This document shows positions 28,204 through 35,788 of a stretch of 64,000 nucleotides of DNA, in pieces. Origin of the DNA: Peptoniphilus vaginalis. Lineage in GTDB: Bacteria > Bacillota > Clostridia > Tissierellales > Peptoniphilaceae. A program made the translations under genes and the position numbers. The stretch's first letter is position 1, and each line of letters opens with the position of its first letter. The stretch covers positions 496,001 to 560,000 of the forward strand of contig NZ_FXLP01000004.1 in the NCBI RefSeq assembly GCF_900176605.1, given 5' to 3'. A model generated the notes under the pieces. The model did not search any database, was not told the origin of the DNA, and saw only the letters and a list, made by a program, of their open reading frames with translations.

Positions 28204-28420
28204 GAAAAAAATATTCATTAAAGCCAGCTTTATTAAGTGCACCCATTTTTATATGAAACAAGATAAATCTATCCAGAAAATAACTTAAAAGCAAAAAACA
28301 TAATGGCTAAACTTAAATATTTGATAAAAAAATGATGTCGCAGAGTAGAATCATCTATTCTGCAACATCACCTTTCTGGTTTTCACAGCAAATGCGAGCG
28401 TTAGCGAAGCATGAGCTGAT

Positions 28421-28541
28421 GAAAAATCTTATCCAGCGACTGCAGAAGAAACGACCGAATAGGGAGTTTCTTCAAAGGAGTCGGATTAAGTAAGCATAGA
28501 AAAGTTTAATTAGAGGCAGTCACAAAGTCGACTGTCTTTTT
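28421..28541 (+). ncRNA. Structured repeat with terminator, copy 2 (candidate noncoding RNA)
   Basis: 67 nt from 28428 are identical to 52835-52901. The core folds as nested stems: CTTATCC with GGATTAAG, GACT with AGTC, and GAAGAAAC with GTTTCTTC around the loop GACCGAATAGGGA. About 20 nt later a terminator-like stem GGCAGTC/GACTGTC plus TTTTT ends it, as in the other copy. No ORF crosses it. Function unknown; transcription is inferred from the conserved terminator. Confidence 0.55.
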
Positions 28542-28548
28542 AATATGA

Positions 28549-28592
28549 CTTCAAGCTGAAGGCGACTAAAACTATGAAAAATCTTATCCAGC
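28549..28592. repeat. Truncated copy of the same structured repeat
   Basis: CTTCAAGCTGAAGGCGACT and CTATGAAAAATCTTATCCAGC match 52789-52845 closely, then the match stops at AGC where another repeat (28594 onward) begins. It looks like a copy interrupted by the double-hairpin repeat; CGACCGAATAG and GAGTCGGAT at 28684-28719 may be its displaced 3' part. Confidence 0.6.
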
Positions 28593-28593
28593 T

Positions 28594-28681
28594 ATAATAT
28601 AGGAACACAGATTTTTGACAAGCAAAAATTTGCGGGCAGACTTATCAAAATTTCTTGTAGAAATTTGATCAAGTCTCAGCC
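28594..28681. repeat. Dispersed double-hairpin repeat, copy B
   Basis: AGGAACACAG, hairpin ATTTTTG-acaag-CAAAAAT, then GACTTATCAAAATTTC / GAAATTTGATCAAGTC. Same layout as 19226-19312. It appears inserted within a structured-repeat copy (left piece 28549-28592, right piece 28684-28724). Confidence 0.78.
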
Positions 28682-28744
28682 TGCGACCGAATAGAGACCA
28701 TTGTCGAGTGAGTCGGATATCTTGAAATAAATTAAATAAAAAAC

Positions 28745-28912
28745 AAAATCCTATTGGTCGAATATCTCATTACAAAAATTGAAGCTTTCTAAATCTCGAA
28801 CTTCTAAAATCGCAAACTCGCTACGCTCAAACAATGCGATTTTGGTCGAAGTTCTTCGATTTGAAATCTTTACAATTTTTTTCATAGGATATTCTCCTCA
28901 ATAGGATTTTTT
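28745..28912. repeat. Long (about 168-bp) imperfect hairpin element
   Basis: Arms of roughly 70 nt: outer AAAATCCTATTG / CAATAGGATTTT, middle CAAAAATTG / CAATTTTT, inner AAAATCGCA / TGCGATTTT, around loop AACTCGCTACGCTCAAACAA. The loop type recurs in the elements at 49929-50016 and 50422-50501. No coding potential. Confidence 0.8.
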
Positions 28913-28925
28913 AGTTTATGATGAA

Positions 28926-29991
28926 TTGCAAATAATATTGCGACACCTAAATTAAACTAAGTTCATGTAAAAATAATTCAAATGGAGTTTGATAATTTAG
29001 ACATTTCCTAGGCCTGCTGTTAAGCTCCATTAAATTTTTAATAAGATCTTCTTCAGATATCTCTGCTAAATCTGTCTTTTTAGGATAATATTCTCTCAAT
29101 AGACCATTTGAATTTTCATTACTTCCTCTTTGCCATGCTGAATATGGGTCAGCAAAGTAAAAGTCTATCCCAAGCTTTTCAACTTCATCATAGCAAGCAA
29201 ATTCTTTTCCTCTATCTGATGTAAAACTTTTTAAGGCTTCTTTTGGAAGTGATTTAACAAGTTTATTTATTGCTTCAAACATTGAATCTTTGCTTCTATC
29301 TTTCATTGGTAATGCTATATAAAACCTTGTTTTTCTTTCAACAAATGTTGCTAAACACCCTTTGCTTTTTCCTCTAGAAGACACAACTGTATCAAGTTCC
29401 CAGTCTTGTGCCCCTTGGGTATGTCCGAAGGAAACCCTATACTTTATGTTTTTTGGTCTTTTTCTTATAGATGTACCTATGTTAAATTTTCCTCTTGTTT
29501 CTTTGCTTTTTCTAGACTTACCTTTTCTTCTTAATCTTGAAATATCAAAATCTATTACTCCAGAATAAATCCAGTTATATATTGTTTTAAAGCTTAATAT
29601 TCCTTTATAAAGGCAACCTACAATTTGCTCAGGTGACCATTTAGAATTAAGCTTTTCTTTGATATTTTCTAATATTTCATAAGTTACTTTAGTTTTTCTT
29701 CCTTTTAATGATGATTTAGATTCTTTATCTCTTTCTGCTAGGTCAGCTTCGTATTCAGTATCACATCTTTTAAGCTCTCTAGCTATTGTGGAATGATGAC
29801 ATCCTAAAATTTTCGCTATTCTTCTAGAAGAATAGCCCTCTTTGTTTAATACCTCTATCTTATTTCTTTCGTTTAGTGTAAGATGTTTATAGCTCATATT
29901 AACCTCCGTGTGTGTTTTTGTCGTTATTAACATTTTACACGAAGTTAGTATGAGTTTTTATTTTTTATTTGTGTCGCATTTAATTTTACAA
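28926..29991 (-). mobile_element. IS30-family insertion sequence
   Basis: Imperfect terminal inverted repeats TTGCAAATAATATTGCGACAC (left; 21 nt, core GCGACAC) and GTGTCGCATTTAATTTTACAA (right) bound a single transposase gene whose stop codon directly abuts the left end. Size about 1.07 kb, normal for IS30 elements. Confidence 0.85.
28947..29897 (-). CDS. IS30-family transposase
   Basis: 316 residues. N-terminal IS30 HTH (HLTLNERNKIEVLNKEGYSS, RRIAKILGCHHSTIARELKR) and an rve-type DDE core: WELDTVVSS, TSDRGKEFA and the WQRGSNENSNGLLREYYPK region. Intact length. ATG 29897 is preferred over 29933 because GGAGG precedes it and MSYKHLTLNERNKIE is the usual start. Confidence 0.93.
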   Translation of the reverse strand: MSYKHLTLNERNKIEVLNKEGYSSRRIAKILGCHHSTIARELKRCDTEYEADLAERDKESKSSLKGRKTKVTYEILENIKEKLNSKWSPEQIVGCLYKGILSFKTIYNWIYSGVIDFDISRLRRKGKSRKSKETRGKFNIGTSIRKRPKNIKYRVSFGHTQGAQDWELDTVVSSRGKSKGCLATFVERKTRFYIALPMKDRSKDSMFEAINKLVKSLPKEALKSFTSDRGKEFACYDEVEKLGIDFYFADPYSAWQRGSNENSNGLLREYYPKKTDLAEISEEDLIKNLMELNSRPRKCLNYQTPFELFLHELSLI

Positions 29992-30058
29992 CTTATTTTA
30001 TGATAATACATATAAAAGATACTAATGTAAATCACGAAGAATTATATGAGGTGAGATT

Positions 30059-30211
30059 ATGGACAATAAGTCGGCAATAATAATTGCAATTTCAATAATA
30101 ATTGCGAGCGTTATTATAGGACTATGCATATTTAAAGGGTTAGACTCAGTATCTGGAGCTATTATACTCAGTATCTGGAGCTATTATACTCAGTATCTGG
30201 AGCTATTATAG
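30059..30211 (+). CDS. Small membrane protein, 50 residues, 3' end altered by tandem repeat
   Basis: ATG after GAGGTGAG. Residues 6-24 (AIIIAISIIIASVIIGLCI) form one membrane span, followed by FKGLDSVSGAII. The tail is encoded by three perfect copies of a 22-bp unit; since 22 is not a multiple of three each copy is read in a new frame (SGAII, then SIWSYYT, then QYLELL) before a stop. The protein is of a small single-span type I cannot name. Its original C-terminus was probably different. Expression is unproven; it lies between IS30 and a terminator. Confidence 0.55.
   Translation: MDNKSAIIIAISIIIASVIIGLCIFKGLDSVSGAIILSIWSYYTQYLELL
30145..30210. repeat. Tandem triplication of a 22-bp unit
   Basis: CTCAGTATCTGGAGCTATTA plus TA, three exact head-to-tail copies at 30145, 30167 and 30189. 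Perfect identity suggests recent slippage. Confidence 0.95.
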
Positions 30212-30246
30212 TGTCACAATATTAGGTAATCTTAAAAATAGCCATT

Positions 30247-30285
30247 AAAAAAGCTTGGTGAGAGTGAAATTTCACCAAGCTTTTT
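30247..30285. terminator. Bidirectional terminator between the small ORF and etfA2
   Basis: AAAAAGCTTGGTGA / TCACCAAGCTTTTT perfect stem with A and T runs on either side. Confidence 0.88.
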
Positions 30286-30310
30286 AAGTTAAATTATTTT
30301 ATCTGTTATT

Positions 30311-31306
30311 CTATCTTCTATTTTTTATTGCTTCGATTAATCCAGGAACTACGTTAAATAAGTCGTCAACAATTCCGTAGTGGGCTGTTTTAAAGATGGC
30401 AGCGTCTGGGTCATTGTTGATGGCGATTATTGTTGTGGAGTCTTCCATTCCCTTAGTGTGTTGGATTGCTCCAGAAAGTCCAAGGGCAATGTAAAGGTCT
30501 GGTCTTACTTGAACTCCAGTTACACCTACTTGTATGTCTTTGTCACACCAACCAAGGTCTGTTACAGCCTTAGTTGCTCCAACTGCACCGCCAAGTGCTT
30601 CTGCGAGTTCTTCTACTAGGTGCCAGTTTTCTGGTCCGCCAAGTCCTCTACCACCAGATACAACAACTTTTGCATTCATTAGCTTGTCAAGAAGTGGGTT
30701 GATTTCTTCTTCTTCAAAGTTTATGAATTTAGTCTTGACATCATCTGCTGTGATATTTGCATCTTCTTTAATTACTTCAGCTACTCTTGCTTCATCGAAA
30801 GGAGCTTCAACGAAGGCACCTCTACCAATTGTAGCCATCATTGTTTCAGAAAGGATTCTTATGTCACAGAATAATTTTCCATCAAAGGATGGTCTAATCC
30901 ACTTGATGTCTTCCTTGTCTTCAGTTAGTTCAAGGTTAGAACAGTCGGCAACAAGTCCAACTCCTCTTTTTGCTGAAACCCTACCTGCAAGGTCACGACC
31001 ATCGTTTGATGCTGGAAGCATAACTATTGCTGGATCGTATTTATCCATTAGGCCTTCTAGGACTTTGGCATAGGCACAAGTGTTGTAATTTTCTAGAAGT
31101 TCATCAGATACTTGGATTACCTTGTCGGCTCCAAGATTGCCTGATAGTTTTACCTTGTCATCATTATTGTAGCCAATTTCTACTGCTACAAGTTCTTTAT
31201 CTAAATCATCAGAAAGTTCTCTTGCTATAGACATCATTTCTTTAGTTATAAGTGAAAGTGAGCCTTCTGAAGTTTCATTTACTACCCAAATATTTCCTTT
31301 TTTCAT
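30311..31306 (-). CDS. etfA: Electron transfer flavoprotein alpha subunit, copy 2
   Basis: 331 residues. EtfA FAD-domain motifs GRGLGGPENWHLVEELAEAL, GATKAVTDLGWCDKDIQVGV, YIALGLSGAIQHTKGM and AINNDPDAAIFKTAHYGIV. It differs clearly from copy 1 (for example GLGGPENW in place of GASTDEIF), so this is a separate subfamily, not a recent duplicate. Co-transcribed with the EtfB 8 bp upstream. No dehydrogenase gene is adjacent, so its partner is encoded elsewhere; butyryl-CoA dehydrogenase is a guess. Confidence 0.93.
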   Translation of the reverse strand: MKKGNIWVVNETSEGSLSLITKEMMSIARELSDDLDKELVAVEIGYNNDDKVKLSGNLGADKVIQVSDELLENYNTCAYAKVLEGLMDKYDPAIVMLPASNDGRDLAGRVSAKRGVGLVADCSNLELTEDKEDIKWIRPSFDGKLFCDIRILSETMMATIGRGAFVEAPFDEARVAEVIKEDANITADDVKTKFINFEEEEINPLLDKLMNAKVVVSGGRGLGGPENWHLVEELAEALGGAVGATKAVTDLGWCDKDIQVGVTGVQVRPDLYIALGLSGAIQHTKGMEDSTTIIAINNDPDAAIFKTAHYGIVDDLFNVVPGLIEAIKNRR

Positions 31307-31314
31307 ATTATCAC

Positions 31315-32112
31315 CTACACTAACACTTTTGAGTCTTCAATTATCTTAACAATTGCTTCTATGTTCTTTTCAGAAGAACCTTCATCAATTATGTTGCCTG
31401 TTTCATTCTTGTCTGGAGCTGAAAGGTCTGTTACCACTGTAAGGGATCCCTTTTGTCCAATCTTGTCAAGGTCAAGCCCAAGTAATTCAGAAGTTAAGTT
31501 ATGAATTTCTTTTTCTTTTGCGATATTAGATCTCTTTAGGGCAAACTTTGAAGGTTTGTTAACTGAACCCTTTAGGGCAGATGCAAGGAAAGGCGTCTTT
31601 AAGGAAACTGTTTCAGTTCCGTCAGCAGTACTTCTCTTAACTTCAAATTCGCCATCCTTGTAGTTGATGTCGGAAATGTAAGTCACTTGGTTTATGCCAA
31701 GTCTTTCGGCAATTTGTGGACCGATTTGTCCAGTGTCTCCGTCCATAGTTTGGTCGCCAGTGAAGATTATATCGTAGTCGCCAATGTGCTTAATAGCTTC
31801 TGAAAGGGCATAAGAAGTTGCATAAGTGTCAGAACCTTTAAACTCTTCGCCTTCTAATAAGTAGGCTTCTTCTGCTCCCATTTGGATACATTCACGAAGA
31901 TATTTTTCTGCGTCTTGTGGTCCCATAGTTAGGACGTCAATTTGTACATTTTCTTCAACTTGTTCAGTGACATTAAGTGCAAATTTTAAACCACAAAGGT
32001 CTGATGGGTTAATAACTGTTTTGATCCCATCTCTCTTTAAGTTCTTTGTTTCCGGATCTATTTTTGCATTTGTAGTGTCAGGAACAATTTTCATTAGTAA
32101 TAATATTTTCAT
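31315..32112 (-). CDS. etfB: Electron transfer flavoprotein beta subunit, copy 2
   Basis: 265 residues: MKILLLMKIVPDTTNAKIDP start, GLKFALNVTEQ, TGDQTMDGDTGQIGPQIAERLG (flavin/AMP site, quoted in part: TGDQTMDGDTGQIG). First gene of a two-gene EtfBA unit; start preceded by AGGAGG. The TGDQTxDGDTGQ version is the one common in clostridial butyryl-CoA dehydrogenase-associated Etfs. Confidence 0.93.
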   Translation of the reverse strand: MKILLLMKIVPDTTNAKIDPETKNLKRDGIKTVINPSDLCGLKFALNVTEQVEENVQIDVLTMGPQDAEKYLRECIQMGAEEAYLLEGEEFKGSDTYATSYALSEAIKHIGDYDIIFTGDQTMDGDTGQIGPQIAERLGINQVTYISDINYKDGEFEVKRSTADGTETVSLKTPFLASALKGSVNKPSKFALKRSNIAKEKEIHNLTSELLGLDLDKIGQKGSLTVVTDLSAPDKNETGNIIDEGSSEKNIEAIVKIIEDSKVLV

Positions 32113-32334
32113 AGTTCCTCCTAAAATTTTATTCCATATATCTATATCATACCCAAAAAGGTTGAAAGTATTAATAAAAAATTTAAATAATTGATAAAAA
32201 TAATCAAAGATTTTAAAGTTTTATATTATGGGATTTTTGTAGTTTCTAATGAACTTATAAATTTTTACAAGCTTATTAACTTGGAGGTGATAAGAATTTT
32301 TTTATATTTCATCGAAATTTGTGAGTTAATAAAT

Positions 32335-32525
32335 TTTTATGAGTTCATAAACTTTTTACAACTTCATAAATTTTTGTGACATCATAAACTTTTTACAACT
32401 TCATACATTTTTGTGACATCATAAACTTTTTACAACTTCATACATTTTTACGACTTCATAAACTTTTACAAAATCATAATTTTTTACAAAGTAATTAACT
32501 TCTACAAACTCATAAATTCTTACAG
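32335..32525. repeat. AT-rich degenerate repeat array upstream of ahpC
   Basis: Recurring units of the form ACTTCATAxAxTTTT and TGACATCATAAACTTTTT, with an almost exact repeat of about 38 bp between 32367 and 32445 and decaying copies on either side. Noncoding: any frame through it is low complexity. The remainder of 32113-32635 is AT-rich and holds the promoters of etfBA (leftward) and ahpC. Confidence 0.7.
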
Positions 32526-32537
32526 TTTTTATTAAAC

Positions 32538-32552
32538 TAATTATCATAATAA
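32538..32552 (+). promoter_or_regulatory. PerR-like box upstream of ahpCF
   Basis: TAATTATCATAATAA matches 11 of 14 informative positions of the PerR consensus (TTATAATNATTATAA) and is centred on the 5-1-5 palindrome ATTAT-C-ATAAT. TTATCA (32541) and GATAAT (32564) with 17-bp spacing may be the promoter it overlaps. Confidence 0.5.
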
Positions 32553-32635
32553 TTTTAAGAGAAGATAATTTTTCAGGGTATATTAAATATTGAAAGTTGT
32601 TATCAATTTAAAAATTTAAATATAAGGAGGACAAT

Positions 32636-33205
32636 ATGTCACAAATAGGAAAGAAAATACCTGAGTTTAAAACTATGGGCTATGCGCCTAGCAAGGAAGA
32701 GTTTGTAGAAGTTACTAATAAGGACTTTGAAGGCAAATGGACAGTTCTAATGTTCTATCCTGCTGACTTTACTTTCGTGTGCCCAACTGAACTTGAAGAT
32801 ATGCAAGAACAATATGGCAAACTAAAGGAACTTGGAGCAGAAGTTTACTCAATGTCAACTGATACTCACTTCGTTCACAAGGCATGGCACGACCACTCTG
32901 AAGCTATTAACAAGCTTGAGTTCACAATGTTAGCTGATCCTCACAAGTCTATTGCAAGGGACTTTGATGTTCTTGATGAAGAAGCTGGTCTTGCACAAAG
33001 AGCAACTTTTATCATTGATCCAGATGGAGTTATCCAAACTCTAGAAATCAATGCTGATGGAATTGGTCGTGATGCAAGCCAAGTTTATGACAAGATTCGT
33101 GCAGGTCAATTTGTAAGAAACAATCCTGGTCAAGTTTGTCCGGCAAAATGGAAGCAATCAGGAGAAACTTTAACTCCAGGTCTAGACCTAGTTGGTAAGA
33201 TTTAA
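32636..33205 (+). CDS. ahpC: Alkyl hydroperoxide reductase C (2-Cys peroxiredoxin)
   Basis: 189 residues. Peroxidatic Cys49 in [13 protein letters not shown] and resolving Cys168 in [19 protein letters not shown] and [10 protein letters not shown] are AhpC-type. Reduces hydrogen peroxide and organic hydroperoxides, regenerated by the AhpF encoded next (TAATG overlap). In an anaerobe this is a main oxidative defence. A PerR-like box lies about 85 bp upstream. Confidence 0.95.
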   Translation: MSQIGKKIPEFKTMGYAPSKEEFVEVTNKDFEGKWTVLMFYPADFTFVCPTELEDMQEQYGKLKELGAEVYSMSTDTHFVHKAWHDHSEAINKLEFTMLADPHKSIARDFDVLDEEAGLAQRATFIIDPDGVIQTLEINADGIGRDASQVYDKIRAGQFVRNNPGQVCPAKWKQSGETLTPGLDLVGKI

Positions 33206-34728
33206 TGTTAGATCAAAATTTAAAAAATCAAGTTAAGGGATATTTACAACTTCTCGAGAGGGAGGTTGTAATTTCTATTAGCCTTGATGATTCAGAAAAT
33301 TCAAAAAAGTTAAGGGACTTTGTGGATGAAGTAGCCAGCCTAACAGACAAGATTAAGCTAGAGGAAGCTGACTTGAAGTTTAAACCAAGCTTTAGCCTTT
33401 CATCTGGGCCTGTAAGTGGAATTACTTTTGCTGGACTTCCTCTAGGCCATGAGTTTGAGTCCTTTATCCTAGCCCTCTTGCAAGTTGGAGGTCGTCCTCC
33501 AAAGATTGATGACAAGACTAGGAAGAGGATAGAGGCTCTTGATGAGGAAATGGATTTTGAAACTATGGTTAGCCTATCCTGCCACAATTGTCCTGAAGTT
33601 GTTCAGTCCCTAAACATTATGACGGTATTAAATCCTAAGATTAGGCACACAATGGTTGACGGATCTGTATTCACAGACTATGTTGAGGACCTTGGGGTCT
33701 TGGCAGTTCCAACAACTTACTTAAACTCTGAAGTCTTTAACAATGGCAAGGCTTCTTTAGGTGAAATTCTAAACAAGATTAGTCATGAAGAAGTGGACTT
33801 AAAGCTAGAGGAAAAACCTGTCTTTGACAGCATCGTTATTGGCGGCGGACCTGGTGGAGCAACAGCTGCAATTTATGGAGCAAGAAAGGGAATAAAAGTT
33901 GGACTTGTGGCTGAGAAATTTGGCGGTCAAGTTAAGGAAACTCTTTCGATAGAAAACATCACTGGTATTGAATACACAGAGGGTCCAAAGTACATGGATG
34001 ATGTGAAGGCCCATCTGGATAAGTACAAGGTGGATATTATTGAAGGAGCAAGTGTCACTGGCATAGAAGAAGGCAAACCTTTAAAAGTTATCACTAATAG
34101 GGGAGAACTCTTTGCCAAGACAATAATAATTGCAACTGGTGCCAAGTGGAGGTTAATTGGAATTCCTGGAGAAATAGAATTTAGGAATAAAGGCGTTGCC
34201 TACTGCACACACTGTGACGGACCACTCTTTAAGGGTAAGAAGGTAACAGTAATAGGTGGTGGAAACTCTGGTATCGAAGCTGCAATTGATCTTGCCAGCC
34301 TTGCCAAGGAAGTCTTAGTCCTAGAATTTTTACCAGAGCTAAAGGCAGATAAGGTTCTTCAAGACAAGCTAAGGGAATTTAAAAATGTAAGAATAGTTAC
34401 TAATGCAGAAACCCAAGCCTTGACTGGAGAAAAAGTTTTGGAAAAAATTTCTTATAAGGACAGGATAAGTGGCAAAGTTATAGAAGAAAACACTGAAGGC
34501 TGCTTTATCCAAGTTGGCCTTGTGCCAATGACAGATTGGGCAGATATGGTGGAAAAAAATTCTCGTGGAGAAATTATTGTAGATGAATTTGGAGCAACAA
34601 GCCTTGAAGGAGTTTACGGAGCAGGTGACTGCACTAACTCTGCCTTTAAGCAAATTGTTATAGCAGAAGGGTCTGGTGCAACAGCTGCCCTAGGAGCCTA
34701 CAATTATTTAATGACTAAGTCCAAGTAA
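33205..34728 (+). CDS. ahpF: Alkyl hydroperoxide reductase subunit F
   Basis: 507 residues with the AhpF architecture: two N-terminal thioredoxin-like folds with CHNC (in VSLSCHNCPEVVQSL), then a thioredoxin reductase-like module with FAD motif VIGGGPGGATAAIYGARKG, redox centre CTHCDGP and NAD(P)H motif VIGGGNSGIEAAIDLA, ending GAGDCTNSAFKQIVIAEGSG. Transfers electrons from NADH to AhpC. Start codon overlaps the ahpC stop, and no separate GGAGG is apparent, so it depends on coupling. Confidence 0.94.
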   Translation: MLDQNLKNQVKGYLQLLEREVVISISLDDSENSKKLRDFVDEVASLTDKIKLEEADLKFKPSFSLSSGPVSGITFAGLPLGHEFESFILALLQVGGRPPKIDDKTRKRIEALDEEMDFETMVSLSCHNCPEVVQSLNIMTVLNPKIRHTMVDGSVFTDYVEDLGVLAVPTTYLNSEVFNNGKASLGEILNKISHEEVDLKLEEKPVFDSIVIGGGPGGATAAIYGARKGIKVGLVAEKFGGQVKETLSIENITGIEYTEGPKYMDDVKAHLDKYKVDIIEGASVTGIEEGKPLKVITNRGELFAKTIIIATGAKWRLIGIPGEIEFRNKGVAYCTHCDGPLFKGKKVTVIGGGNSGIEAAIDLASLAKEVLVLEFLPELKADKVLQDKLREFKNVRIVTNAETQALTGEKVLEKISYKDRISGKVIEENTEGCFIQVGLVPMTDWADMVEKNSRGEIIVDEFGATSLEGVYGAGDCTNSAFKQIVIAEGSGATAALGAYNYLMTKSK

Positions 34729-34781
34729 TCTTCTCAAAGTTGTAAAATTATAAAAGTAAAAATTAGCAATAAAATTGCAAG

Positions 34782-34810
34782 AAAAGTATGGTGGTCTGCC
34801 ATACTTTTTT
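34782..34810 (+). terminator. Terminator of ahpCF
   Basis: AAAAGTATGG-tggtctg-CCATACTTTT followed by TT. Confidence 0.88.
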
Positions 34811-35173
34811 ATTTCTTCTATAATAAGGGTTAGGCATAGGACTATCTTAGAAAATATTTTATAAACAAAAGATTTGTTTACGAAAAAAATTTTACGAGAT
34901 AAGTTAGAAAAATTTATAAAAAATAAAAGCCTAAATTAAGTAGGAAGAAAATTTTTAAAAGCGATTAAGTTATAAAAAATAAAATTGAAAAAATTATTTA
35001 TTAATAATAGGAAGAAAATTAAAAATAATTTTGTAAACAAATATAAATCCTTGCAAATAGAGGACTTTTAGATTATATTAGAGAGAGTGTCTATAAACTT
35101 AGACGCAAAAAAATTTAGCGAAAGTATTCTTAATAAAAAATCTGAAGAAATTCAAAAAAACCTGTAAATTTCC
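34811..35173. other. AT-rich noncoding stretch before the ribosomal cluster
   Basis: Over 80% A/T by eye, with GTAGGAAGAAAATT-like sequence at 34940 and again near 35020. No defensible ORF. It may supply an UP-element-like region for the S10 promoter. Confidence 0.5.
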
Positions 35174-35202
35174 TTTACAAGTGGTATTTTTTATTATATA
35201 AT
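35174..35202 (+). promoter_or_regulatory. Strong promoter of the S10-spc-alpha cluster
   Basis: TTTACA and TATAAT with exact 17-bp spacing, followed by a roughly 200-nt untranslated leader. Confidence 0.78.
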
Positions 35203-35208
35203 ATTTGA

Positions 35209-35412
35209 GCGTTTAAAAAAGAATGTTGCGATGAAGTCATAAGTTGCTTGAGACTTTGTTGAAAAAAAGGAGTTTCAAGGTAATTATGGCCGAGAAGTCC
35301 AGGCTGGACTTGGGCGTGGGTTATTTTTTTCAAATGTACCCTTTTTACACACCAGGGTGCGTGTATCGATAACCCCATTCGCAAGTAAGGCTTTAGCGAA
35401 TAGGAGGTAAAT
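35209..35412 (+). promoter_or_regulatory. Structured leader of the S10 operon
   Basis: Contains AAGTCC-aggct-GGACTT (about 35295-35311), ACACACC/GGTGCGTGT-like pairing near 35348, and ATTCGC/GCGAAT (35377-35401) ending just before AGGAGG. Higher GC than the surroundings and without ORF. A ribosomal-protein-binding autoregulatory leader is a plausible role; I do not recognise a known family. Confidence 0.5.
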
Positions 35413-35730
35413 ATGTCTAACAAAGGCAAACAAAAAATCAGAATTAAACTTAAAGCTTATGATCACGAACTACTTGACAATTCAGCGCTAAGAATTGTTG
35501 ATGCTGCTAAGAAGAGTGGTGCAGAAGTATCTGGACCAATCCCTCTTCCAACTGAAAAGGAAATCATCACAATTATAAGAGCTGTACACAAGTACAAGGA
35601 TTCAAGAGAACAATTTGAGCAAAGAACTCACAAGCGTCTAATTGATATATTAAACCCTACACAAAAAACTGTAGATTCACTTATGAAGTTAAATCTACCA
35701 GCTGGTGTAGATATTGAAATTAAACTTTAA
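35413..35730 (+). CDS. rpsJ: 30S ribosomal protein S10
   Basis: 105 residues, canonical: [58 protein letters not shown]. First gene of the cluster, start preceded by AGGAGG. Also the NusE transcription-antitermination factor in bacteria. Confidence 0.98.
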   Translation: MSNKGKQKIRIKLKAYDHELLDNSALRIVDAAKKSGAEVSGPIPLPTEKEIITIIRAVHKYKDSREQFEQRTHKRLIDILNPTQKTVDSLMKLNLPAGVDIEIKL

Positions 35731-35788
35731 AACTTTGCTTTATATGACTTCTAGATAGAAGTCCGCTGTAAATATTAGGAGGTGCAAC

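Larger units (their letters stand above)
26565..28372 (+). mobile_element. IS1182-type insertion sequence
   Basis: Left end GGGGCTGTTGCAAAA is the common terminal sequence of IS1182-group elements. A 519-residue transposase follows. The right end is less clear; TTCTGCAACATCACC ending near 28372 matches the inverted left end only partly (about 15 of 20 over the extended end), giving an element of about 1.8 kb. No convincing target duplication was seen, so the right boundary is tentative. Confidence 0.7.

Noticed and set aside
26565-30000. Composite transposon formed by the IS1182 and IS30 elements
   Set aside because: The two ISs are of different families and no cargo gene lies between them.
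30145-30210. CRISPR or recombination (att) array in the 22-bp repeats
   Set aside because: The units are contiguous without spacers; simple tandem duplication explains them.
32191-32379. 62-residue rightward frame upstream of ahpC
   Set aside because: Low-complexity Ile/Phe/Asn-rich translation of the AT-rich region without a ribosome binding site or family resemblance.
32335-32525. CRISPR array
   Set aside because: Units are degenerate, AT-rich and of uneven length with no unique spacers, and no cas genes are near.
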